In this document: positions 1 through 8,889 of the stretch, one piece after another
Layout of the letters: the number at the start of each line of letters is the position of its first letter
How positions within the stretch are numbered: position 1 is the first letter of the stretch
From: Candidatus Latescibacterota bacterium
Lineage (GTDB): Bacteria; Latescibacterota; UBA2968; UBA8231
DNA length: 64,000 bases
Direction of reading: 5' to 3'
Assembly: GCA_007136405.1 (NCBI GenBank)
Contig: SLHA01000019.1
Span: forward strand, 1 to 64,000
Notes under the pieces: model-generated
Told to the model about the DNA's origin: nothing
The model's database searches: none
What the model saw: the letters and a program-made list of their open reading frames with translations, nothing else
Program-made: the position numbers and the translations under genes

Positions 1-41
1 CGACTCCAGACGACGATTATCCTGTTTCGCACTGCGCGACT

Positions 42-2927
42 TCAGACGACGATATTGACGATTTTTCCAGACACATACACGAACCGCCTGATGTGTGCGG
101 GATCGGCGACATACCGTCGAACGTTGTCCATCGACATCGCCGCCTGACGGACTTGCTCTTCGGTGGCATCGGGGCTGATGCGCAGCGTTCCCCTGACCCT
201 GCCGTTGACCTGGACGGGCAGCTCGATCTGTTCGGCCACTACGCGCGACGGGTCTGCCTGGGGCCACTGCTGGACGAATATGCTGCCGGTCTGAAAACCT
301 GCCCGTTCCCAGATTTCCTCGGCCATATGCGGTGCGAACGGTGCCAACATGAGCAACAGGTTACGGGCCAGCTCGGCTGGCACATCGGTTTCGCCGACGA
401 GTTCGTTATTGAGCTCGATCAACGCCGCGATCGCCGTATTGAGCCGGAGGCCCTCCAGATCCGCACTGACGCGCTGAATGGTGCGATGCATCAGACGATC
501 GAGCTCCGGAGTCAACTCTCCCCCGATTCGAAGCTCACCCGCAGCGTCCACCAGGTTACGCCAGACGCGCTGCAGGAAACGCTGCATGCCGCGTATGCCT
601 TCCATACTCCACGGGGTGCTGGCCTCCAGCGGACCCATGTACATTTCGTACAGGCGCAGCGTATCCACCCCGTATTCCGTACCAACCTCCTCGGGAGGCA
701 GCCCGTTTTTGAACCGTTTGCCCATCTTGCCACCGGAACGGGTCAATCGCTCTCCAGTGGTGGCATGGTACGGTTCTCCTTCCCGCACCTCCACCTCCCG
801 TATATCGACGTACACCCCTCTGGAGTCCTGGAATGCGTCGGCGGTGATCATGCCCTGGTTGAACAGCTTGTGAAAAGGCTCGGGCGAGGAGACATGGCCC
901 AGATCGAACAGCGCCTTGTGCCAGAATCGCGCATACAGCAGGTGCAGAACGGCGTGTTCCGCTCCGCCGATATACAGATCGACCGGCATGAAATATTGCT
1001 GCCGGGTTTCGTCGCAGAAGGTCGCCTCGTTGTGCGGATCGATGAAACGCAGATAATACCAGCAGGATCCGGCCCACTGGGGCATCACGTTGAACTCGCG
1101 TTGCGCCCACTCCCCGGCCACTTTTATGGTACGCCATGATTCGGGGGCCCGGCTCAAGGGGGGCTGGACCGGCGTATCCGGGTCATCCGAGGTCTGCGGC
1201 CTGAAGTCCTCCATTTCCGGCAGGAGCACCGGAGGCTCTACCGGTAGAACCGCGCCATCTTCGGCTATGGCCAGGGGGAACGGTTCTCCCCAGTACCGTT
1301 GGCGCGAGAAGACCCAGTCCCTCAGCCTGTAGTTGACCATGAAACAGCCCAGACCGGCTGTTTCCAGCGCCGCGGTGATCCGCTCCTGGGCCTCACGAGT
1401 AGGTAATCCGTTGATGGCGAACGGGCTAGCACCGCTTCCCGGTGAATTGACCGATGTGCCTTCTCCGGTAAAGCAGGTCTGGTCTTCTCCAGGAGGAGCC
1501 TGGACCACAGGACGGATTTCCAGGCCGTACCGGGTCGCAAAGGCAAAGTCGCGTTCATCGTGAGCCGGCACGGCCATGATGGCTCCGGAGCCGTATTCCA
1601 TGCTGACATAGTCCGCCACGAATATGGGCAGGTGCTCGCCGTTGACCGGGTTGCGGGCGTACAGACCGCTGAACACTCCCGTTTTTTCCTTTTCCTCGGC
1701 GTTGTTCGCCACGGGCTCCGCCTTGGCTTGCGACTGGGCGGCATAGGCACTCAAGGCCTCGCTGACGGAGCCAGCCGGGACCTCTCCCTGCCAGCGTTCG
1801 TTGGTGTCAGCGGGCCATTGGGCGGGCACCAGGCAGTCCGGGTTTTCCGGATTCACGAGCGGGTGATCGGTTGCCAGCACCATGAAGGTGGCCCCGAACA
1901 ACGTGTCCGGGCGCGTGGTAAAAACGCGCAGGTCGGAAACCGGTTCGCCGGTGTCCGGGTGCAGAACCTGGAAGTCGACAGCCGCGCCTTCACTCCGTCC
2001 GATCCAGTTCCGTTGCATCAGCTTGACCGGCTCGGGCCAGTCCAGGGAAAACGTGCCGCCGTGTCCATCCGGCATTCCGGTATCGTCCAGATCTTCGAGC
2101 AGCCGATCTCCGTATGCCGTGATACGCATGACCCACTGCTTCAGCGGACGCCGGTATACCGGGTAATCTCCTCGCTCGCTTCTGCCTTCGTTGGTCACCT
2201 CCTCGTTGGCCAGCACCGTTCCCAGTTTCGGGCACCAGTTCACCATCATGTCCTGCTGGTACGCGAGCCTGTAGTTGTTGAGGATAGTCTGGCGTTCGGT
2301 CCGGTTCAGATCGGACCAGTCGCGATCTCCGGCTGTATCCCGGTCAACCGGGGTCATCTTCCGCGTTCCGGAGGCAAACTCCGCTTCCAGGGACTCGATG
2401 GCACGGGCGCGGCCTCGTGTCGTCCTGCCGGCAGCGTCAGTCCAGACCCGGTCCGGATCATACCATGCATGGTACAACTGCAGGAAGATCCACTGCGTCC
2501 AGCGATAATAGTCTGGTCGTGATGTAGCGATCTCTCGATCCCAGTCGTACGCCAGACCCAGAAACTCCAGCTGTGACCGTATGGTTTGGATATTGCTTTC
2601 GGTCGTCACCGCAGGATGGACGTTGTGCTCCAGCGCGTATTGTTCCGCAGGCAACCCGAAACTGTCGAAGCCCATGGGATGGAGCACGTTGTATCCCTGC
2701 ATCCGTTTGAACCGGCTGTAGATGTCACTGGCGATGTATCCTTTGGGGTGCCCGATGTGCAGACCGGCGCCACTCGGGTACGGGAACATGTCCAGCACGT
2801 AGCACTTGGGTTTCTGCGGATCGAATCCGGCATCACCCGGTCCCAGGGTTCGGAAAGTCTTCTCGTCCTGCCAATGCCGGCGCCAGCGTCGTTCGATGGC
2901 CTGAAAGTCGTAGGATCCCTGTTTCAT
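42..2927 (-). CDS. leuS: Leucyl-tRNA synthetase
   Basis: Charges tRNA-Leu with leucine in the cytoplasm (class I synthetase). The 961 aa product shows the HIGH signature as HIGH at about residues 57-60, a CP1 editing-domain stretch with TTRPDTLFGAT, and a KMSKS loop in the variant form KMGKR. The C-terminus ends in VNIVV, as usual for the family. The open frame extends 32 codons further upstream, but the ATG at 2927 is preceded by AAGGA at good spacing and matches the usual LeuS N-terminus. It lies 43 nt downstream of asnS on the same strand, so the two synthetase genes are probably cotranscribed. Length is somewhat above the usual 800-900 aa because of inserted segments. Identity is certain; only the start has an alternative. 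Confidence 0.97.
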   Translation of the reverse strand: MKQGSYDFQAIERRWRRHWQDEKTFRTLGPGDAGFDPQKPKCYVLDMFPYPSGAGLHIGHPKGYIASDIYSRFKRMQGYNVLHPMGFDSFGLPAEQYALEHNVHPAVTTESNIQTIRSQLEFLGLAYDWDREIATSRPDYYRWTQWIFLQLYHAWYDPDRVWTDAAGRTTRGRARAIESLEAEFASGTRKMTPVDRDTAGDRDWSDLNRTERQTILNNYRLAYQQDMMVNWCPKLGTVLANEEVTNEGRSERGDYPVYRRPLKQWVMRITAYGDRLLEDLDDTGMPDGHGGTFSLDWPEPVKLMQRNWIGRSEGAAVDFQVLHPDTGEPVSDLRVFTTRPDTLFGATFMVLATDHPLVNPENPDCLVPAQWPADTNERWQGEVPAGSVSEALSAYAAQSQAKAEPVANNAEEKEKTGVFSGLYARNPVNGEHLPIFVADYVSMEYGSGAIMAVPAHDERDFAFATRYGLEIRPVVQAPPGEDQTCFTGEGTSVNSPGSGASPFAINGLPTREAQERITAALETAGLGCFMVNYRLRDWVFSRQRYWGEPFPLAIAEDGAVLPVEPPVLLPEMEDFRPQTSDDPDTPVQPPLSRAPESWRTIKVAGEWAQREFNVMPQWAGSCWYYLRFIDPHNEATFCDETRQQYFMPVDLYIGGAEHAVLHLLYARFWHKALFDLGHVSSPEPFHKLFNQGMITADAFQDSRGVYVDIREVEVREGEPYHATTGERLTRSGGKMGKRFKNGLPPEEVGTEYGVDTLRLYEMYMGPLEASTPWSMEGIRGMQRFLQRVWRNLVDAAGELRIGGELTPELDRLMHRTIQRVSADLEGLRLNTAIAALIELNNELVGETDVPAELARNLLLMLAPFAPHMAEEIWERAGFQTGSIFVQQWPQADPSRVVAEQIELPVQVNGRVRGTLRISPDATEEQVRQAAMSMDNVRRYVADPAHIRRFVYVSGKIVNIVV

Positions 2928-2970
2928 TCCCCGTTTCCTTGGCGGTAGGCCTATGTCTTGTTGATGTTTG

Positions 2971-4263
2971 CTACGGATACAACCGGGACAACGTGCGCGG
3001 AAAAGGAATGGTCTCGCGCACATGATGCAGGCCGCACAACCAGGCGACCACGCGTTCGATACCCATGCCGAAACCCGCGTGAGGGACGCTGCCGTAACGC
3101 CGCAGGTCCAGGTACCATTCGAAGGGCTCTCTGGGCAGAGCGTGTTCCGTCAGTCTTTCTTCCAGCACGTGAAGATCGTCCTCCCGCTGTCCCCCCCCGA
3201 TGATCTCACCATACCCTTCCGGCGCCAGCATATCCACACAAAGCGCCAGCCGTTCGTCTGACGGGTCGGTCTTCATGTAGAAAGCCTTGACCTGGCGCGG
3301 ATAACGGTGCACCAGTACAGGCCGGTCGAATTCGGCGGAGAGGATCGTTTCGTCATCACCGCCCAGATCAGCGCCCCACTGGATGTCGCTGCCACGTTCG
3401 TGTAGCAGCTCGATGGCTTCCGTGTAAGAAATACGCGGGAATGGAGGAGTCGCTTTCTGTAGCAGGCCGGTATCCCGCTGCAACACCTCCAGTTCGGCAC
3501 TCCTGTTGTCCAGCACCCGCTTGATGACATAAGCCACCAGGGCTTCAGCGACCGTCATATCTTCAGCCAGATCGCAGTAAGCCATCTCCGGCTCGATCAT
3601 CCAGAACTCGGTCAGATGCCGGCGTGTCTTGGATTTTTCCGCTCTGAAGGTGGGCCCGAAGCAGTATACCTTGCCGAAAGCCAGAGCCGCGGCCTCGCTG
3701 TACAGTTGACCGCTCTGGGTCAGGTACGCCTTGTCGCCGAAATAGTCCACCTCGAACAGCGTGGAGGTGCCTTCACAGGCGGCAGGAGTGAAGATGGGAG
3801 CATCGATCAGCGTGAAACCCTGTTCGTCCATGAAGTCCCGGCAGGCTTTGACCACCTCGCTCCGGATGCGCAAGATGGCATGCGGCCGCGACGAACGCAG
3901 CCACAGGTGCCGATGGGCCATGAGGAAGCCCACCCCGTGTTCTTTGGGCGTGATCGGGTAGTCCGCGGCATGCTGTACCACTTCGATATCCGTGACTCCC
4001 ATTTCGTATCCTTGCGGCGAACGGGGTTCGCGGCGCACCGTACCGCGCACGATCAGCGACGACTCCTGCGACAGTTCACCGCACGCGGCGTATACCTTTG
4101 CCGGCACATCGTTCTCGAAAACCACAGCCTGTATGATCCCGGTGCCATCCCGGATCTGCAGAAAGTGGAGCTTGCCGCTGGAACGCATGTTGTACAACCA
4201 TCCACGTATTTCCACTGCCTCGTTCTCGTATGCACTGATCTGACTCACCCGCGCTCGTTGCAT
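2971..4263 (-). CDS. asnS: Asparaginyl-tRNA synthetase
   Basis: Class IIb synthetase that attaches asparagine to tRNA-Asn. The 430 aa protein starts with an OB-fold anticodon-binding domain (about residues 15-100). The class II core follows, with motif 2 ([12 protein letters not shown]) and motif 3 ([13 protein letters not shown]). The stretch [11 protein letters not shown] after motif 2 fits AsnRS rather than AspRS. The ATG is directly behind a terminator hairpin belonging to the upstream pnp gene, with AAGGA as a ribosome site. A dedicated AsnRS suggests direct Asn-tRNA formation; whether GatCAB is also present cannot be seen here. Confidence 0.96.
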   Translation of the reverse strand: MQRARVSQISAYENEAVEIRGWLYNMRSSGKLHFLQIRDGTGIIQAVVFENDVPAKVYAACGELSQESSLIVRGTVRREPRSPQGYEMGVTDIEVVQHAADYPITPKEHGVGFLMAHRHLWLRSSRPHAILRIRSEVVKACRDFMDEQGFTLIDAPIFTPAACEGTSTLFEVDYFGDKAYLTQSGQLYSEAAALAFGKVYCFGPTFRAEKSKTRRHLTEFWMIEPEMAYCDLAEDMTVAEALVAYVIKRVLDNRSAELEVLQRDTGLLQKATPPFPRISYTEAIELLHERGSDIQWGADLGGDDETILSAEFDRPVLVHRYPRQVKAFYMKTDPSDERLALCVDMLAPEGYGEIIGGGQREDDLHVLEERLTEHALPREPFEWYLDLRRYGSVPHAGFGMGIERVVAWLCGLHHVRETIPFPRTLSRLYP

Positions 4264-4289
4264 GGATACCGATGTCCTTCCGGATAACG

Positions 4290-4320
4290 AAAAAGACTAC
4301 CGGCGGCTGCGCCGATAGTC
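4290..4320 (-). terminator. Intrinsic terminator after pnp
   Basis: On the minus strand an 11-bp stem (one G-U pair) with a 4-nt loop is followed by five T residues. Arms are 4310-4320 and 4295-4305; the T tract is 4290-4294. It closes the rimP-to-pnp operon. Only 26 nt separate the T tract from the asnS start, so it may also act as a leader element for asnS-leuS. Confidence 0.85.
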
Positions 4321-4378
4321 TCTTCTTCCCTGCTGCTGTGGGCGGCTAGCCGCGATCATGGACACACGGTCACATGAC

Positions 4379-6451
4379 CTATTTCTTCAACAGGGCCTTA
4401 TGGCTAAGTCGAATCTTTCCACCGGAGTCGATCTCCAGGACCTTTACGGCCACCGACTGCCCCTCCTCCAGGACGTCCTCCACCTTCCCAACCCGGTGAT
4501 GCGCCAGTTCCGAGATATGCAGCAGTCCCTCCTTGCCGGGGAGTATCTCGACAAAGGCGCCGAATGGCATGATGCGTTTGACCTTGCCTTCGTATTCCTT
4601 GCCGATCTCCGCCTCGGCCGTGATGGCTTCGATCATCCGTCTGGCCTGCTCCGCCGGCTCCGCCTCTACCGACGAGATGGTGATGGTTCCATCATCCTCG
4701 ACGTTGACGCTGGCGCCGGAGGATTCGATCTCACGGATCATCTTGCCGCCTGGACCGATTACCGCGCCGATCTTGGCTGGATCGATCTTGATGAACACGA
4801 TACGAGGCGCATACCGGGACAGCCCGCTCCGCGGCTCGGTGAGGCAGGCATTCATGGCCTTCAGGATATAGAGCCTTCCCTCCTTGGCCCGTTGCAGAGC
4901 CTCCTCCAGTATATCGAAGCGGATACCCTGGATCTTGATGTCCATCTGGACGGCGGTTATACCTTCTGCGCTGCCGGCTACTTTGAGGTCCATGTCCCCC
5001 AGATAGTCCTCGGCTCCCTGGATGTCCGTGAGCAGTTCCCAGTCATCGCCATCGGTGACCAGCCCGACGCCGGCGCCGGCCACGGCGGTTTTGACCGGTA
5101 TTCCCGCATCCATCAGGGCCAGAGAGCAGCCACACACCGTGGCCATGGAACTGGAGCTGTTGGACTCCGTGATATCCGAAACCAGGCGCACCGTATAAGG
5201 AAACGTATCGATACTGGGAATGACCGGTTCCAGAGCCCGTTCCGCCAGATGCCCGTGACCGATGTCGCGCCGGCCCGGACCCCGCTCGAAGCGTACTTCG
5301 CCGACACTGTAGGCCGGAAAATTGTAATCCAGGAAATAGGACTTGTAACTCTTGCCACGCAGATCGTCGACCATGCGTTCGTCCAGCTTGGTGCCCAGGG
5401 TGGCTACGCACAACGCCTGCGTCTGACCGCGCGTAAACAGTGCCGAGCCGTGGGTCCGCGGCAATATGCCGGTTTCACACGCCAGCTGCCGGACCTCGTC
5501 CAGACTGCGGCCGTCAATGCGCCTTTTTTCCCGCAGGATCATCGACCGCATGTCCTTCTTGATCAACTCATCCAGGACACCGGCTACCAGCCGCTCGGTA
5601 TCCGGGAACCGTTCCGCCAGGGCCTCCTGAACTTCCTCCCGAAGCAGGTCGAGCAATCCCTCGCGATCCTCCTTGACCGGTGTCCGGTTGGCTTCCGCGA
5701 TCCGGTCCGCAGCGAATTCCTTGACCGCGACTTCAAGCCCCTCGGGCGTGTCCGGTAGCTCCATCTCGATCTTGGGCTTACCGACGGCCTGGATCAGCTC
5801 CTGCTGCACCTCGACGAGTGTCTTGATGTGGCGGTGACCGAACTCGAGCGCTGCCAACAGATCGGCTTCGGAGATCTCGCGGGCGCCCCCCTCGACGCTG
5901 GCAATGGAATCCTGCGTCCCGGAGACGATGATGTCCAGATCGCTCTCTTCCAGCTGCGTGTGCGTGGGATTGATAACCAGTTCACCCTCAACCCGGCCCA
6001 CTCGTACCGCACCCATGGGCCCGGAGAACGGAATATCCGAAATGCACAGAGCTGCAGACGCACCGACCATGCCCAGAATGTCGGCATCGTTTTCCCCGTC
6101 AGACGAGAGTACGGTGATATACACCTGAACCTCGTACGGCAGCTTTTTGGGAAACATCGGACGGATCTGGTGATCCGTCAGGCGTGCGTTCAGGGTCTCC
6201 TTTTCGCTGGGGCGAGCCTCGCGCTTGAAGATGTTGCCCGGGACTCTACCTGCGGCGTAGTATTTCTCTCTGTAGTCGACGATCAAAGGCAGGAAATCCC
6301 GCTCTTCCGGCGTCTTGGTCCGACAGGCCGTGACCAGCACCACGGTGTCCCCGTACCGGACCCATACCGCGCCGTTGGCTTGCTTGGCGACGCGGCCTGT
6401 CTCGATGGCCAGCGTGCGTCCGCCCAGCTCTACTTCCAATTGATGCACCAT
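4379..6451 (-). CDS. pnp: Polyribonucleotide nucleotidyltransferase (PNPase)
   Basis: Phosphorolytic 3'-5' exoribonuclease involved in mRNA decay. The 690 aa protein has the full domain order: two RNase PH domains separated by an all-helical linker, then a KH domain (VIGPGGKMIREIE) and an S1 domain (GAFVEILPGKEGLLHISEL). An in-frame TTG seven codons upstream (6472) is possible, but the ATG at 6451 has a GA-rich site at normal distance and gives the family's usual N-terminus. It follows rpsO by 38 nt, the classical rpsO-pnp order, and a terminator lies just downstream. Confidence 0.97.
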   Translation of the reverse strand: MVHQLEVELGGRTLAIETGRVAKQANGAVWVRYGDTVVLVTACRTKTPEERDFLPLIVDYREKYYAAGRVPGNIFKREARPSEKETLNARLTDHQIRPMFPKKLPYEVQVYITVLSSDGENDADILGMVGASAALCISDIPFSGPMGAVRVGRVEGELVINPTHTQLEESDLDIIVSGTQDSIASVEGGAREISEADLLAALEFGHRHIKTLVEVQQELIQAVGKPKIEMELPDTPEGLEVAVKEFAADRIAEANRTPVKEDREGLLDLLREEVQEALAERFPDTERLVAGVLDELIKKDMRSMILREKRRIDGRSLDEVRQLACETGILPRTHGSALFTRGQTQALCVATLGTKLDERMVDDLRGKSYKSYFLDYNFPAYSVGEVRFERGPGRRDIGHGHLAERALEPVIPSIDTFPYTVRLVSDITESNSSSSMATVCGCSLALMDAGIPVKTAVAGAGVGLVTDGDDWELLTDIQGAEDYLGDMDLKVAGSAEGITAVQMDIKIQGIRFDILEEALQRAKEGRLYILKAMNACLTEPRSGLSRYAPRIVFIKIDPAKIGAVIGPGGKMIREIESSGASVNVEDDGTITISSVEAEPAEQARRMIEAITAEAEIGKEYEGKVKRIMPFGAFVEILPGKEGLLHISELAHHRVGKVEDVLEEGQSVAVKVLEIDSGGKIRLSHKALLKK

Positions 6452-6489
6452 ATCTCTCTCTTCTGTAAGCAAACCCTTGCCAAAGCGCT

Positions 6490-6759
6490 TCAGCGCCGGA
6501 GCCCGAGCTTTTTGATGAGTTCGGCATATGCGGCCGGATCCTTGCTGCGGTAATACGCCTGCAGCCGGCGCCGCTTGCCGATAAGCTGTAGTAAACCACG
6601 ACGCGAACTGAAGTCACGCGGATTGGCGCGCAGATGCTGCGTCAGGTAGCTGATCCTCTCGGTTAGAATGGCAATCTGCACCGGCGTTTGGCCCGTGTCG
6701 GTTTCTGTGCCGCTGTAGGCAGCCACCAGCTCCTTCGTTTTTTCTGCTGTTATCGCCAC
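6490..6759 (-). CDS. rpsO: 30S ribosomal protein S15
   Basis: Primary 16S rRNA-binding protein of the small-subunit platform. Starting at the GTG at 6759 gives exactly 89 aa, the normal S15 length, and this start has a perfect GGAGGT site. A longer frame upstream is just the end of ribF in another frame. Family sequence is clear: [14 protein letters not shown] near the N-terminus and [15 protein letters not shown] in the middle. The start overlaps the end of ribF by 10 nt, which implies translational coupling. S15 autoregulates its own mRNA in several bacteria; no specific structure was identified here. Confidence 0.97.
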   Translation of the reverse strand: MAITAEKTKELVAAYSGTETDTGQTPVQIAILTERISYLTQHLRANPRDFSSRRGLLQLIGKRRRLQAYYRSKDPAAYAELIKKLGLRR

Positions 6760-7181
6760 TTCTCCACCTCCGTTAGGGTGTTCGCCGGCCGCCGCGCCAA
6801 CAGGGTCCGGGCCTGTTCGACATCCGCCTGAATCTGCTTGACGAGTGCCTCGATCCGATCGAAGCGGCATTCGTCACGTAGTCTGGCGACCAGCCTCAAT
6901 TCGAGAGTCCTGCCGTACAGATCTCCCAGGTAATCGATCAGATGCGCTTCTATGGTGCAAGTTTCGCCACCGAACGTCGGGCGCATGCCGACGTTGACCA
7001 CCGCCATGTACCAAGGGCCGTGTTTCCAGCGGGCCCAGCCTGCCCATACTCCCGGGGCAAGGGCATCGCCTCCGGAAACGGACTCGACCCTAATATTCGC
7101 CGTCGGAAAGCCCAGCGTGCGTCCTCGGGCATCCCCGTGCTGTACTGGCCCGCAAAGGTGGACCAGCCTTGATCCGGCCAT
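6750..7181 (-). CDS. ribF: Riboflavin kinase, single-domain RibF
   Basis: Phosphorylates riboflavin to FMN. The 143 aa protein carries the flavokinase core motif [11 protein letters not shown] at residues 20-30, the [10 protein letters not shown] stretch, and [15 protein letters not shown] with the likely catalytic Glu. Bacterial RibF is normally about 310 aa with an N-terminal FAD synthetase (nucleotidyltransferase) half; that half is absent, and truB fills the preceding DNA. The ATG overlaps the truB stop by one base and the end overlaps rpsO. The position between truB and rpsO is the standard ribF slot, so this looks like a domain loss or replacement and not a random fragment. FAD synthesis must then be encoded elsewhere. 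Confidence 0.88.
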   Translation of the reverse strand: MAGSRLVHLCGPVQHGDARGRTLGFPTANIRVESVSGGDALAPGVWAGWARWKHGPWYMAVVNVGMRPTFGGETCTIEAHLIDYLGDLYGRTLELRLVARLRDECRFDRIEALVKQIQADVEQARTLLARRPANTLTEVEKWR

Positions 7182-8170
7182 CAGTCTCCGGTTGGTACAG
7201 CAGGTTCGCCTGCTGGGACGATCACCTTGCGCGGCAATACCTTGTCTGACGTCTCCGGAATCATGCCAAGGCCCCGGAACGCGCCGTTCCGGTCCAGCAC
7301 CAGACAGAGGTCGGCAGCACCTTCCGGAGGCGCCTCAAGGGCAACTGCTCTACCTTGTGTAAACGCTGTCAGCTCAGCCTCCGCCAGAGTCAACTGTGGA
7401 AAACCGTCCAGTGCCCAGGTGGCGGGTATCAGATGCTCGTGCACGGCATGCCGGCCGGAAGCCTCCTGAAGCTCCTCCAGCGTAAGAGCCTGTGACTCCA
7501 CTATGCGCCCCACCCGTGTCCGTCGCAGGGCTCTCAGGTACCCTCCTGTCCCCAGACATTGGCCCAGGTCATGGGCGAGTGACCGGATGTAGGTACCCTT
7601 GGAGCACCTGACCCGGATGCATAGGAACGGATAGTGGTAATCCACCACCTCGATGGCATGAACTGTGATCGAGCGAGCTTCAAGGGACACGGATTCACCG
7701 CGGCGAGCACGGACGTAACTGCGCACCCCATGCGTCCGAATGGCGGAAAACGGTGGTGGCACCTGCATGATTCGGCCGCGAAACCGGGATATGGCCGCAT
7801 ACAGCCGTTCCGTACCGGGGTCCTTCGCATCGGTCTGCGGAATGACCTGCCCGTCGCCGTCATAAGTGTCGCTGGTGGCCCCGAGCTGGATGGTGGCCTG
7901 GTAGTCCTTGTCTGCATTGCTCAACAGGTCCGCCAGCCGCGTATACCGCCCCGCACAGATCAGCAACAGGCCGGTAGCGGCTGGATCCAGCGTTCCGCAA
8001 TGCCCCACACGGCGTTGTCGCAGAATACGCCTGACGGATCTGACGACATCATGCGAGGTAGGCCCTGAACATTTGTCCACTGCCAGGATGCCGGTCACTT
8101 CATGGCAAGTTCTTGCGGAGAGGGTACCCCCCGCACCTGCACCGTTCATATCATCCTGAAGATCACTCAT
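7181..8170 (-). CDS. truB: tRNA pseudouridine(55) synthase
   Basis: Makes pseudouridine 55 in the T loop of tRNAs. The 329 aa product has the TruB catalytic motif GHCGTLDPAATGLL with the nucleophilic Asp, and downstream SKGTYIRSLAHDLG typical of the family. The open frame runs back across rbfA; the ATG at 8170 overlaps the rbfA stop by 8 nt and is the first sensible start, with another ATG at 8149 preceded by AGGA. It sits in the rbfA-truB-ribF-rpsO order common to many bacteria. Confidence 0.95.
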   Translation of the reverse strand: MSDLQDDMNGAGAGGTLSARTCHEVTGILAVDKCSGPTSHDVVRSVRRILRQRRVGHCGTLDPAATGLLLICAGRYTRLADLLSNADKDYQATIQLGATSDTYDGDGQVIPQTDAKDPGTERLYAAISRFRGRIMQVPPPFSAIRTHGVRSYVRARRGESVSLEARSITVHAIEVVDYHYPFLCIRVRCSKGTYIRSLAHDLGQCLGTGGYLRALRRTRVGRIVESQALTLEELQEASGRHAVHEHLIPATWALDGFPQLTLAEAELTAFTQGRAVALEAPPEGAADLCLVLDRNGAFRGLGMIPETSDKVLPRKVIVPAGEPAVPTGD

Positions 8171-8516
8171 GTTGCCGCCCATGAAGACCATCGAGCAATT
8201 CCGTGATACGGGCGGCCCGTTCACCCGTCTCGTCATACTCGATGCGCAGCTCCGGAACGAACCGCAGGCTGATCCGCCGGGCGATTTCCCGCCGCATGAA
8301 TCCCCGGGCGCTTTCGAGTGCCGCCAGGGTTTCCTGCTTCTGGGTTTCACTGCCCAGGACACTCACGTACATGGTGGCGTACTTGAGATCCCTGGAAATT
8401 CCGGTGTCGACCACAGTCACCATGCCTATACGCGGATCTTTGAGACGGCTGACGATGTCGCTCAATTCGCGCAGCAGGAGTTCCCGTACCCGGTTGACCC
8501 GATGGATGGACGCCAT
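8163..8516 (-). CDS. rbfA: 30S ribosome-binding factor A
   Basis: Small KH-fold maturation factor for the 30S subunit and 16S rRNA 5' end. The 117 aa sequence contains the family's features RVNRVRELLLRELSDI, DPRIGMVTVVD and the VLGSETQKQETLAALE region. It lies between the DUF503 gene and truB and overlaps truB by 8 nt, as expected in a nusA-infB operon. Confidence 0.95.
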   Translation of the reverse strand: MASIHRVNRVRELLLRELSDIVSRLKDPRIGMVTVVDTGISRDLKYATMYVSVLGSETQKQETLAALESARGFMRREIARRISLRFVPELRIEYDETGERAARITELLDGLHGRQHE

Positions 8517-8548
8517 ATGCCGTTACCGATGCTCTTCCGTGGTGTTGT

Positions 8549-8830
8549 TCAGCGTTGCTCGATGTAGTGATCCACTACCTCAACCCGCAGGTCTTCCTCC
8601 ATGAAGCGTACGACTCGGTTCATCACATCCTCGGCCTGCTTGAAGGAGCTGCTCACGGTTGCCACACCCAGAACACAACGCTGCCATAGATCCTGGTAAT
8701 CCACCTCGGCGATCGCCACGTGGAAACGACTGCGGACACGCTCCTTAAGGCTGTTGACCACTCTGCGCTTGTCCTTCAGTGATCGGCTGGAGGCCAGATA
8801 CAATTCCACTTCAGCACTCATTACGACCAC
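8549..8830 (-). CDS. DUF503 / YlxP-like protein
   Basis: Conserved 93 aa protein of the DUF503 (YlxP) family, found between infB and rbfA in many nusA operons and thought to be linked to ribosome assembly. The signature SLKDKRRVVNSLKERV and the DYQDLWQRCVLGVATVSSS block match B. subtilis YlxP closely. The GTG at 8830 is chosen because AAGGGG lies 7 nt upstream; the ATG three codons later (8821) is the alternative. Confidence 0.9.
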   Translation of the reverse strand: MVVMSAEVELYLASSRSLKDKRRVVNSLKERVRSRFHVAIAEVDYQDLWQRCVLGVATVSSSFKQAEDVMNRVVRFMEEDLRVEVVDHYIEQR

Positions 8831-8889
8831 TGGTCAACCCCTTTTTTGTGCCTATCGTGGTCGCGGCCGTGGTGTTCGTGTTCTTCGCG

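Noticed and set aside
4358-5758. 466-codon open frame opposite pnp
   Set aside because: Antisense to a certain gene; composition and lack of motifs show it is a GC-driven shadow.
7181-8170. Frameshifted FAD synthetase half of RibF upstream of the kinase
   Set aside because: The DNA is fully occupied by truB with intact motifs, so the domain is truly absent at this locus.
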